From an uncultured Spirochaetales bacterium (lineage in GTDB: Bacteria; Spirochaetota; Spirochaetia; Sphaerochaetales; Sphaerochaetaceae), in the NCBI GenBank assembly GCA_944390865.1, contig CALXRC010000006.1, positions 40,206 through 104,205 on the forward strand: a stretch of DNA of 64,000 bases. Reading direction: 5' to 3'. The notes under the pieces were generated by a model. That model saw only the letters and a program-made list of their open reading frames with translations. It did not search any database and was not told where the DNA came from. Each line of letters begins with the position of its first letter. Within the stretch, counting starts at the first letter, position 1. The position numbers were made by a program, and so were the translations under genes. Below, in pieces: positions 40,491 to 48,256 of this stretch.

Positions 40491-42410
40491 ATGATTATAG
40501 TTCTCAAACAAGATATTACAAATAAACAGAAGGATGATATCAAGAGCCTGCTGAAGGAAAACGGGCTCATCATCCGGGAAATAAAAGGCAAGGAGGACAC
40601 CGTCCTCGGCGCTGTGGGCGTAAACAGGATGGATCCGCGCCAGATTGAGCTGATGGACGGCGTGGCTTCTGTTGTGCCTATTTCCAAGCCTTACAAGCTT
40701 GCAAGCCGCGAGCTGAAAAAGGAAGACACGATCGTCACTGTCGGAAACGTGAAGATCGGCGGCCCGCGAGTCGTCATGATGGCCGGTCCCTGTGCAGTCG
40801 AGAGCGAGAAGCAGATTATGGAAATCGCCGGCGCAGTACGCGAGGCCGGAGCCGTCATCCTGCGCGGCGGGGCCTTCAAGCCCAGAACAAGCCCATACTC
40901 ATTCCAGGGGCTTGGCGAAGAAGGCCTCAGGTATCTGAGAAAGGCCGGAGATGAGTTTGGGATGCCAGTGACGACAGAAGTCGTCTCTCCCTCAGATGTC
41001 GAGATGATGGCCTCGTACATCGACATGTTCCAGATCGGTGCACGCAACATGCAGAACTTTGAGCTGCTGAAGGAAGTCGGAAAGACAGGAATGCCTGTGC
41101 TGCTTAAGCGCGGCCTTTCAGCCACAATCGAGGAATGGCTGATGGCTGCCGAATACCTCATGGCAAACGGCACAGATCAGGTTGTCCTGTGCGAGAGAGG
41201 CATCAGGACGTATGAGAAGGCCACCAGAAACACGCTTGACTGTTCTGCTGTTCCTGTTGTGCAGAAGCTCACGCATCTTCCTGTCATCGGAGATCCTTCC
41301 CATGCCACGGGCATGAGGGACCTTGTAGCTCCAATGGGCCTTGCCCTTGTTGCCGCCGGTGCGAGCGGCCTCATTGTCGAGGTCCACAATCATCCTGAGA
41401 AAGCTCTTTCCGACGGGCCTCAGTCGCTGCTTCCCCAGCAGTTCGAGAAGCTTGTGCGGGATGTGCAGGCCCTGTGCCCTGTTGTGGGCAAGTCTCTTGA
41501 GAGCGTGCCGCGCATCATGCCTAAGAACCTTAAGGAAGAAAGCGCCACGGAAGAGACAACAGCAAGTTCCGGCGAGCTGGTGGTTGCCTTCCAGGGAGAG
41601 CGGGGCGCCTACAGCGAGCTGGCTGTCAGGAATGTCTTTGACGATGATGTGAAAGTGCTTCCGTGCAAGAGCTTCCATGATGCGTTTGAGGCTGTCAACA
41701 AAGGGCAGGCACGCTATGCCGTGCTTCCTGTTGAGAACACTCTCGGAGGAACTATTGTTGACAATATTGATCTTCTTCAGCGCTATCCCGGAATCACGAT
41801 TGTCGGAGAGGTGCAGGTGAGGATCGTCCACAATCTCATTGTCAATCCCGGAGTGAGATTTGAGGACATCACAAAGGTGTACACTCATCCCCAGGGACTG
41901 GCACAGTGCAAGGAATTCCTTGAGAGGGAGCTTCCTGATGCCCAGCAGATTCCGTTCTTCGATACTGCCGGAGCTGTGGCCTATATCAGCAAGACCGGAG
42001 ACAGGCATGCTGCAGCCATTGCCGGAGCTCCTGCCGCGGCCTACCATGACATGGAGATTCTGAGAGAGGGCATTGAGACCAATCCGAGAAACTATACGCG
42101 CTTTTACGTGCTGACAAGGGAGGAGAATGCTGAGGTCTTCCGTTCTGCCAACAAGCCTGACAGGGCAGCTGTCAGCTTCACCCTTCCTGACAGGCCTGGT
42201 TCTCTTTATGATGCGCTTGAAGTGCTTAAGAGCAATAACCTGAACATGAAGAAGCTTGAGTCCAGACCAATTGCGGGCCGCCCCTGGGAATACTCCTTCT
42301 TTGCTGAGCTTGAGATGCCGGGAATTGAAGATTTCCAGAAAGCTGTGCCGAGCATAAAGCAGCAGACTGCTGATTTCAGGATTCTGGGGTATTATAAGAG
42401 CGCCCACTGA
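40491..42410 (+). CDS. Fused DAHP synthase (type I-beta) and prephenate dehydratase
   Basis: This 639-residue protein fuses the first shikimate-pathway enzyme to a late phenylalanine enzyme. Residues 1-70 are a ferredoxin-like regulatory domain. Residues about 80-340 are DAHP synthase (GPCAVES, LRGGAFKPRTSPYSFQGLG, IGDPSHATG, VEVHNHPEKALSDGPQS). After a linker, 367-545 are prephenate dehydratase (FQGERGAYSE, PVENTLGGTI, NYTRFYVL with the TRF motif). Residues 555-639 are an ACT domain with the Phe-binding ESRP motif. There is no chorismate mutase domain. Feedback by Phe on both activities is an inference. Confidence 0.92.
   Translation: MIIVLKQDITNKQKDDIKSLLKENGLIIREIKGKEDTVLGAVGVNRMDPRQIELMDGVASVVPISKPYKLASRELKKEDTIVTVGNVKIGGPRVVMMAGPCAVESEKQIMEIAGAVREAGAVILRGGAFKPRTSPYSFQGLGEEGLRYLRKAGDEFGMPVTTEVVSPSDVEMMASYIDMFQIGARNMQNFELLKEVGKTGMPVLLKRGLSATIEEWLMAAEYLMANGTDQVVLCERGIRTYEKATRNTLDCSAVPVVQKLTHLPVIGDPSHATGMRDLVAPMGLALVAAGASGLIVEVHNHPEKALSDGPQSLLPQQFEKLVRDVQALCPVVGKSLESVPRIMPKNLKEESATEETTASSGELVVAFQGERGAYSELAVRNVFDDDVKVLPCKSFHDAFEAVNKGQARYAVLPVENTLGGTIVDNIDLLQRYPGITIVGEVQVRIVHNLIVNPGVRFEDITKVYTHPQGLAQCKEFLERELPDAQQIPFFDTAGAVAYISKTGDRHAAAIAGAPAAAYHDMEILREGIETNPRNYTRFYVLTREENAEVFRSANKPDRAAVSFTLPDRPGSLYDALEVLKSNNLNMKKLESRPIAGRPWEYSFFAELEMPGIEDFQKAVPSIKQQTADFRILGYYKSAH
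40494..40521 (-). promoter_or_regulatory. nth promoter
   Basis: On the minus strand TTGTAA (40516-40521) is followed after 16 bp by a perfect TATAAT (40494-40499), 9 nt before the nth ATG. It lies inside the first codons of aroF-pheA, so the two promoters face outward through each other. Confidence 0.55.
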
Positions 42411-42445
42411 ACAGACGTTTCTGCTTATTATTCTGTATAAGAGGT

Positions 42446-43153
42446 ATGAAGTTTCTCATACCTCTTGTTTTTTCTCTTCTCATTTCATGCTCAGTTCCTG
42501 ATGAGCACACTGTCCGTCTGCACTTTGATCAGGCTCATCCCTGGCAGGCTGACGGGGACAGTCCCATGTGGAGCCGTCTGGTCTATTACAACGGACGCGA
42601 GATAGTCGAGCGCCGGATAGGCAGTGGCACAAAGTCTCTGACTGTCGAGGTCCTGGGCGGAAAGACCTGTGTCTTTGTCTCTTATCCTCTTGACTCGCTG
42701 CGTCCTGCCGGAGCCATTTATTCTCCCGGCTCTGAAACAGACATCCATCTCAGCTTTGATGACGGACGGCTTGCTTCCCTCCTGCTTGATGCCGCCTCAT
42801 ACAATGCCGCCCTGATCGACTCTGTTTCTGCTTCCGCGCTGAAAAAAAGTCTTCCTTCAGATTTCGATGAAGATGCTCTGTACCAGGCCCTTGTCTCCGG
42901 TTCAATAGGAAGAGAGAAGATTCCTTCTGCCATCAGGCATATAGTCACGCTCTCTTCCATGCCTGAAGGCTTTTATCAGGGAGAATTTGACCATGGTCCC
43001 TTTTTCACCTATTCCTTCGGTGCAGAGGTGCGTCTTGAGCTCATTGCCGGGCTTCACCGGTTCTGGAACAGGGAGCGGGGTTTTGTCTATGTCCTTGCAC
43101 TTTATCCGGACGGGAAAACAAGCTACTATAGTTACAGCCTGACTGGCTGGTAG
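42446..43153 (+). CDS. Predicted lipoprotein of unknown function
   Basis: This 235-residue protein has signal MKFLIPLVFSLLISC with lipobox LISC (Cys15), so it is a membrane-anchored lipoprotein on the outer face. The rest is polar with aromatic-rich strands (PMWSRLVYYNGREIVERRIG; FVYVLALYPDGKTSYYSYS) and an internal helical part around residues 105-160. No family recognised. TATAAG ends 4 nt before the ATG and AGAGG overlaps it, so initiation mode is unclear. The serine dehydratase gene begins four bases after its stop, so they are one unit. Confidence 0.75.
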   Translation: MKFLIPLVFSLLISCSVPDEHTVRLHFDQAHPWQADGDSPMWSRLVYYNGREIVERRIGSGTKSLTVEVLGGKTCVFVSYPLDSLRPAGAIYSPGSETDIHLSFDDGRLASLLLDAASYNAALIDSVSASALKKSLPSDFDEDALYQALVSGSIGREKIPSAIRHIVTLSSMPEGFYQGEFDHGPFFTYSFGAEVRLELIAGLHRFWNRERGFVYVLALYPDGKTSYYSYSLTGW

Positions 43154-43157
43154 TCTT

Positions 43158-44366
43158 ATGGAATCACTGAGAGAACTGTACAGAATCGGATATGGACCTT
43201 CTTCTTCGCACACAATGGGTCCTCGTTATGCAATGGAGCGTTTTTGCACAAGGCACCCGGAAGGAACGCGCTATACAGCGGAGCTTTACGGCTCTCTGGC
43301 CGCAACAGGCAAGGGTCATCTGACTGACAGGGCGATCAGGGAGGCCGCCCATAAGTTCAGCAAGCCTGTCGAAATTCTCTGGTTTCCTGAGACTTTCAAG
43401 CCTTTTCATCCCAATGCCCTTACAATCAGGGCCTTTGACAGCGGGGATAAGGAAATCGCCAGCAAGACTTATTATTCTGTAGGCGGGGGAAAGATCGTCA
43501 CCGAGGATGATAATGACCTGACTCCTGTTGAAGTCTATCCTGAGTCCATCTGCAGGAATTTTGCCTCTCTGCTTTCTTACTGCAGCACAGAAGGCCTGCA
43601 GATCTGGGAAGTCGTCCTTGAAGTCGAAGGGCAGGAGATCATGGACTACATCAGGGAAGTCTGGACGACAATGGTCACGGCCATACAGCGCGGACTTAAT
43701 AATGAGGGCGTGCTTCCCGGCGGACTGAAACTGCAGAGGAAAGCTGCCCAGTATTATGCAAAGGCCAGGGATTTCACCGGTTCCATAGGCGGCAATGCCC
43801 TTCCTCTGGCCTATGCCCTCGCCGTAAGCGAAGAAAATGCCGGAGGAGGCGAGATTGTCACGGCTCCGACCTGCGGAAGCTGCGGAGTGCTTCCTGCGGT
43901 GCTTTATTATCTGATGAAGGAGAACGGTCTTGCTAAAATCAGGGTGCTGAGGGCTCTGCTGACTGCCGGCATGATAGGAAACATTGTCAAGGAAAACGGC
44001 TCTATATCAGGCGCGGAGGTAGGCTGCCAGGGGGAAGTCGGCGTTGCCTGTGCAATGGCAGGAGGTGCCGCAGCCCAGCTGCTTGGAGGAAGCATCTATC
44101 AGATTGAATATGCTGCGGAGATGGGACTTGAGCATCATCTCGGCCTGACCTGCGATCCGATGAGGGGCCTGGTCCAGATTCCCTGCATTGAGAGAAACGC
44201 CCTGGCAAGCATGAGGGCCCTGGATCATGCTCTTTATGCCCTGATGAGCGACGGACGCCACAAGGTCTCGTTTGATGCTGCAGTGGAAGTGATGATGGAG
44301 ACAGGGCAGGCGCTTCCTTCTCTTTACAGAGAGACAAGCATGGGCGGCCTGGCCCTGATCAAATGA
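43158..44366 (+). CDS. sdaA: L-serine ammonia-lyase (iron-sulfur serine dehydratase, single chain)
   Basis: This enzyme deaminates L-serine to pyruvate with an oxygen-sensitive 4Fe-4S cluster. The 402-residue single chain begins with the beta-domain motif GYGPSSSHTMGPRYAME. The alpha domain follows with ENAGGGEIVTAPTCGSCGVLPAV, the GAEVGCQGEVGVACAMAGGAAAQLLGG signature region and CDPMRGLVQIPCIERNA. The three Cys expected as cluster ligands are visible. It starts four bases after the upstream lipoprotein stop without its own clear ribosome site, so translation is probably coupled. Serine would feed pyruvate fermentation. Confidence 0.93.
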   Translation: MESLRELYRIGYGPSSSHTMGPRYAMERFCTRHPEGTRYTAELYGSLAATGKGHLTDRAIREAAHKFSKPVEILWFPETFKPFHPNALTIRAFDSGDKEIASKTYYSVGGGKIVTEDDNDLTPVEVYPESICRNFASLLSYCSTEGLQIWEVVLEVEGQEIMDYIREVWTTMVTAIQRGLNNEGVLPGGLKLQRKAAQYYAKARDFTGSIGGNALPLAYALAVSEENAGGGEIVTAPTCGSCGVLPAVLYYLMKENGLAKIRVLRALLTAGMIGNIVKENGSISGAEVGCQGEVGVACAMAGGAAAQLLGGSIYQIEYAAEMGLEHHLGLTCDPMRGLVQIPCIERNALASMRALDHALYALMSDGRHKVSFDAAVEVMMETGQALPSLYRETSMGGLALIK

Positions 44367-44406
44367 TTAACACAGCCTTAAACTTCAGCACAGGGAGCTT
44401 TTTTCC

Positions 44407-44415
44407 TGCTATACT
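44407..44415 (+). promoter_or_regulatory. Extended -10 of the 44422 gene (leaderless type)
   Basis: TGC-TATACT ends exactly 6 nt before the ATG at 44422. No Shine-Dalgarno lies between, making this one of the clearest leaderless arrangements in the window. Confidence 0.55.
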
Positions 44416-44421
44416 CTTGCC

Positions 44422-44961
44422 ATGAAGAAGACTCTGATTCTGCTTTTCCTGTTTTCCGTTTTGTCTCCGCTCTCTGCTGTCTCCGGCTGGATCGGACTGT
44501 CGTCAGGAATCCGCAATGACTGGAACTTTGAAGCAGACAGCAATGTTCGCTGGTTCTGGCTTTCTGCTGAAGGTGCCACGTACTTTGGCGCCAGCGGGGG
44601 CTTTGGCCTGAGTTATTCTGCAGGACTGAGGGACATCGTGAACGCAGACACAGGCTCAGGCAAAGTGTTCAGCAGGGATCTGAGGCCGGAACTGACACTC
44701 AGCCTTGCAGCAGCCTGCAGGCATGCTTTCAATGACACTACAGGCCTTGCCGCCTCTCTCGGCCTTTCTTCTGCTTTTTCCCCTGACGGCGGCAGAGACA
44801 TCACGCTTTCGGTCTTTGGCCGTGCAGGTGTCGATTTTGCCCTGTCTCATTTCGGCTTCGGAGCAGGGCTTGAGCTGGGCCTTCCTGTGTACGAAGGATC
44901 TCAGGCCTCAGCTGCTGACCTGTATATGGCACCATATGTCTTTGCAGCCTACCGGTACTGA
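44422..44961 (+). CDS. Predicted outer-membrane/periplasmic beta-rich protein
   Basis: This 179-residue protein has a signal peptide (MKKTLILLFLFSVLSPLSA). The mature part consists of alternating aromatic and polar strands with Gly-rich turns (WFWLSAEGATYFGASGGFGLSYSAGL; FGFGAGLELGLP) and ends YVFAAYRY. That looks like a small outer-membrane barrel ending in an aromatic residue. It resembles, in style but not obviously in sequence, the barrel at 27118. Function unknown. The 3' end overlaps the convergent membrane gene by 13 bases. The start is fixed by the leaderless promoter. Confidence 0.7.
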   Translation: MKKTLILLFLFSVLSPLSAVSGWIGLSSGIRNDWNFEADSNVRWFWLSAEGATYFGASGGFGLSYSAGLRDIVNADTGSGKVFSRDLRPELTLSLAAACRHAFNDTTGLAASLGLSSAFSPDGGRDITLSVFGRAGVDFALSHFGFGAGLELGLPVYEGSQASAADLYMAPYVFAAYRY

Positions 44962-45281
44962 GCCATCCTGCTGACGGTCTCATACAGGAAATCGACTGCG
45001 TCGAGGTAGGACAGCAGCAAGTGCCAGCAGGCCCTGCCTGCAATGAACATTGCTGTACCCAGGAGGGCAGAAGCTGCAAGGGCTGCACATGGGGAGAGGC
45101 AGGACAGCACGCAGTCTTTCACGAACGGCACATCAAGACTGAGCAGGCTAAAGATCAGCCTGAGCACTCCAAGCATCGGGCCGACAAAGGCAGCTGCGGT
45201 GAAGACGGCAGAACATATGGCAAGCGCCGGCACTACAGCCAGCGAGACAATGAATGCTGAAAAACAGAAAAGGACAGTCAT
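44949..45281 (-). CDS. Small hydrophobic membrane protein
   Basis: The 110-residue product is mostly hydrophobic: a first segment at about residues 2-24 and a second near 30-50. A Cys/Ala-rich segment follows at about 58-80, then a more polar amphipathic end (HLLLSYLDAVDFLYETVSRMAQYR). No family recognised. The ATG at 45281 is chosen because AGGAGG lies 6 nt upstream. A longer in-frame start lacks such a site. It is convergent with the barrel gene. Whether it is expressed on its own is unknown. Confidence 0.6.
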   Translation of the reverse strand: MTVLFCFSAFIVSLAVVPALAICSAVFTAAAFVGPMLGVLRLIFSLLSLDVPFVKDCVLSCLSPCAALAASALLGTAMFIAGRACWHLLLSYLDAVDFLYETVSRMAQYR

Positions 45282-45375
45282 CTCTTCCTCCTGTCTGTGA
45301 TAATGCAAGCACCGTGCCAGATGCCGGAGAGAGAGAAGCTGGAATGGAATATCTGACCGGATGAGCCGGTCTGAA

Positions 45376-45741
45376 TCACTGATTGTCGGTGTATTTCACT
45401 ATAATCTCCTCAGCAGACTTTCCTTTTGCAAGCTCATCAACAAGCTTGTCAAACCTTCTGATGTCCTGCATCAGCGGATCTTCAATCGAGGCTATGTCAA
45501 CAGAACAGATCTTTCCCCTGATCCTTATTCTCGACTCATTCATGTGAGGAGCTGATCTGAAAAAGTCCCCATATGTGATGTCAGAACGGCAAAGTCCTCT
45601 GATCTCATCTCCGCTCCAGCCTGTCAGCCAGGCTGCCAGACGTATCACGTCTTCCTCTGTCTTTCCTTTTCTTTCCGCCTTTGCCGCCAGAAGGGAGAAA
45701 ACCTTTGAAAACGGCATGTCAAATATCCTTGAACTGTCCAT
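45376..45741 (-). CDS. DUF2200-family protein
   Basis: This 121-residue protein matches the DUF2200 pattern: an RIFDMPFSKVFSLLAAKAERKGKTEEDV start, the AAWLTGWSG motif, FFRSAPHMNESRIRIRGKICSV, and the signature IEDPLMQDIRRFDKLVDELAKGK. The family is small, cytoplasmic, of unknown function, and common in Bacteroidetes, Firmicutes and spirochaetes. TAGACT ends 7 nt before the ATG (45749-45754) without Shine-Dalgarno, so the message may be leaderless. It stands alone. Confidence 0.88.
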   Translation of the reverse strand: MDSSRIFDMPFSKVFSLLAAKAERKGKTEEDVIRLAAWLTGWSGDEIRGLCRSDITYGDFFRSAPHMNESRIRIRGKICSVDIASIEDPLMQDIRRFDKLVDELAKGKSAEEIIVKYTDNQ

Positions 45742-45916
45742 AGAACACAGTCTAACGCAAAACCGCTGTTCATGAATGAATAATCTGCATTGTTTCTGCC
45801 GCCCGGTGTTTTGTCCTTTTGGACAAAGAAACTGGTCTTCAATTTGTAATTTCCGCCAATGAAAAGACTTCCTTGCTGCCCTTATACTCAGGACATAACA
45901 ATTGAAGGGGGTTCAT

Positions 45917-47167
45917 ATGGAAGACAGGTATGAAATCAGGGAAAGCGAACGGCAGAGCTGGCTTTCCCTTGCTTTTGTCTGGACAGGAAGCATGATCTGC
46001 ATTCCCTGCCTGATGATAGGGGGAGTAATCGGGACGGGACTGAGTCTGACTGATGTCGTGCTGGCTGTCCTGGCCGGCTATGGCATTGTCTGCGCCTACA
46101 TGTGTCTTATCGGCATGGAAAGCTGCGACACGGGGCTTCCGACAGTGTCCATGGCGGCCTCTGTCCTCGGAAAGAAGGGAGCGCAGTTCATAATAAGCCT
46201 GATGCTTGCCATTGCCTGCGTCGGCTGGTTCGGAATCCAGAGCGCAGTATGCGGAGAGTCCTTTTCTGCAATGATTGCGGACATCACCGGTTTTGAGATT
46301 CCAGTATGGCTTTCAAGCATCTTCTGGGGACTTGTCATGCTGCTGACAGCCGTTTACGGCTACAACGGACTTAAAATACTTAACTACATTGCTGTTCCTG
46401 CTCTTGTCATCGTGCTTGTCTACAGCATGGTACTCGCTTTTTCCGGCGGCGGACTGGCTGCAATAAGAAGCTTCACTCCCCAGACTCAGATGCCGTTCAT
46501 CTCGGCTGTGAGCATGGTTGTCGCCTCATTCGCGCTCGGCGGCGTCATCAGCGGAGACTATTCCCGTTATGCAAGAAGCAGAAAAGATGTGATCAGAAGC
46601 ACTGTTCTCGGGGTATTTCCTTCCGGCATGGTCATGATGCTTGTCGGTGCGGTTCTCTCGATTGTTACCGGACAGTATGACATTTCCCTCGTGCTTGCCG
46701 CTGTCGGAGTGCCTGCCCTCGGCCTTGTGGCGCTGGTGCTGGCAACCTGGACAACAAATGTGACGAACGCTTACAGCGGAGGTCTGGCAGTATCGAACCT
46801 GCTCGGCTTCGGCGAAGACAGATTCAGGATCTCCTGTGCTGCGGCCGGTCTTGTCGGGACAGTGCTTGCCGCAGCCGGACTGCTTTCACGGTTTGAATTC
46901 TTCCTGAATATCCTGAGCGCGCTGATTCCTCCCATCGCAGGCGTGATGATCGCCTCGTACTGGATTCTCGGAAAGGGCAGGAGGGAGAATCTGGTCCAGA
47001 AAGAGGGCTGGCATCTTCCCGGCATTCTTGCCTTTGCAGCAGGTGCTGTTGTGGCTTATGTCACGGGAAACATAGCCGTTTTCCTCATCGGCCCTGTCAA
47101 CGGGATTGCCGTTTCAATGCTGTGCTTCATCATTTTTGAGAAGACAATGAATAAAGGAGAAGTGTGA
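45917..47167 (+). CDS. NCS1-family permease, cytosine permease (CodB)-like
   Basis: This 416-residue protein has about 12 membrane helices and is of the nucleobase-cation-symport-1 type. After a polar start (EDRYEIRESERQSW) come helices with the family-typical MIGGVIGTGLSL and CVGWFGIQSAVCGESF. GGVISGDYSRYARSRKDV and LATWTTNVTNAYSGGLAVSNLL lie in the substrate region. CodB relatives take up cytosine, allantoin or hydantoins. AAGGGGG lies 6 nt before ATG 45917. It heads an operon with DUF917 and hydantoinase-like genes, so a hydantoin or related cyclic amide is an attractive substrate, but this is inferred. Confidence 0.87.
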   Translation: MEDRYEIRESERQSWLSLAFVWTGSMICIPCLMIGGVIGTGLSLTDVVLAVLAGYGIVCAYMCLIGMESCDTGLPTVSMAASVLGKKGAQFIISLMLAIACVGWFGIQSAVCGESFSAMIADITGFEIPVWLSSIFWGLVMLLTAVYGYNGLKILNYIAVPALVIVLVYSMVLAFSGGGLAAIRSFTPQTQMPFISAVSMVVASFALGGVISGDYSRYARSRKDVIRSTVLGVFPSGMVMMLVGAVLSIVTGQYDISLVLAAVGVPALGLVALVLATWTTNVTNAYSGGLAVSNLLGFGEDRFRISCAAAGLVGTVLAAAGLLSRFEFFLNILSALIPPIAGVMIASYWILGKGRRENLVQKEGWHLPGILAFAAGAVVAYVTGNIAVFLIGPVNGIAVSMLCFIIFEKTMNKGEV

Positions 47168-47170
47168 TAT

Positions 47171-48256
47171 ATGAGAAAGATTGGAAAGAAGGAGATCAAT
47201 GATATCGCAGTCGGCGCCTCGCTGCTTGGTGCCGGAGGCGGAGGAGATCCTTACATCGGCCGTCTGATTGCCCTCAATGCCGTTGAGGAGTGCGGGGAGG
47301 TTGACCTTCTCAGCCCGGATGAGGTCCCTGATGACGCGTTCATTGTCCCTATTGCCATGATGGGTGCCCCGACAGTGCTGTGCGAGAAGGCCATTAACGG
47401 TGGAGAGTACAAAGTTCTTGCACAGATGGTCGAGTCATATTTCGGCAGGAAGATATATGCCTTCATGCCGATTGAGGCCGGCGGGGTCAACAGCATGCTG
47501 CCTTTTGCGGCTGCCGCAAGGCTTGGCCTTCCTCTGGTTGACTGCGACGGAATGGGCAGGGCCTTTCCTGAGCTTCAGATGGTGACCTTCACGCTTGGAG
47601 GAATGAGTGCGACGCCGATGGCACTGACGGATGAGAAGGGCAACAGCTGCATCTTCAACACCATCACAAACAAGTGGACAGAGGAGCTTGCCAGAAGCGT
47701 CACAATGTCCTGCGGAGGCTCTGTCTCTGTCTGCCTCTATACGATGAGCGGTGCTGAGATGAAGAAATATGCAGTCAGGGACATTATCACGAGAAGCGAG
47801 CGGCTGGGTTATGCCCTGCGTGCCATCAAGGAGACAAGTCAGGAAGACACAGAGGCTAGATTTCTGGAGATCACGGAAGGATACAGGCTGTTCAAGGGAA
47901 AGATAGTCGATGTGAAGCGCGAAGTCAGAGGCGCCTTCAACTTCGGAAAAGTTGTGCTTGAGGGTATTGGCGAATACAGGAACCATTCTTCATATGTGGA
48001 GTTCCAGAATGAGAATCTGTCGGCAGTTGTGGACGGCAGGATCGTGGCGACAGTTCCTGATCTCATCTGCCTTGTCGACAGCAGCACTTATACACCTGTG
48101 CCGACAGATGCGCTGAAGTACGGCAAGAGGGTGCTGGTCGTCGGCCTGAAGTGTTTTGAGCGCTGGAGAAGCGAAGAAGGCCTCAGCCTTGTCGGCCCGC
48201 GCTATTTCGGCATCGAAACTGACTACATTCCGGTAGAGGAGAGGATAAAGGCATGA
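47171..48256 (+). CDS. DUF917-family protein (hydantoinase-associated)
   Basis: This 361-residue protein matches DUF917, now described as the S-methyl-thiohydantoin desulfurase domain. The family start ASLLGAGGGGDPYIG is at about residues 17-31, with PIEAGGVNSMLPFAAAARLGLPLVDCDGMGRAFPELQM near 100-137. DUF917 proteins accompany HyuA-like proteins in hydantoin and thiohydantoin breakdown clusters. AAGGAG precedes the ATG. The gene lies 3 bases after the permease and its stop overlaps the hydantoinase start by four bases, so the three genes are a tight operon. Confidence 0.88.
   Translation: MRKIGKKEINDIAVGASLLGAGGGGDPYIGRLIALNAVEECGEVDLLSPDEVPDDAFIVPIAMMGAPTVLCEKAINGGEYKVLAQMVESYFGRKIYAFMPIEAGGVNSMLPFAAAARLGLPLVDCDGMGRAFPELQMVTFTLGGMSATPMALTDEKGNSCIFNTITNKWTEELARSVTMSCGGSVSVCLYTMSGAEMKKYAVRDIITRSERLGYALRAIKETSQEDTEARFLEITEGYRLFKGKIVDVKREVRGAFNFGKVVLEGIGEYRNHSSYVEFQNENLSAVVDGRIVATVPDLICLVDSSTYTPVPTDALKYGKRVLVVGLKCFERWRSEEGLSLVGPRYFGIETDYIPVEERIKA

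Noticed and set aside
45328..45376. GACCGG-ATGAG-CCGGTC hairpin downstream of the DUF2200 gene as terminator
   Set aside because: The stem is only six bp and no T-run follows on the minus strand, so I do not call a terminator.
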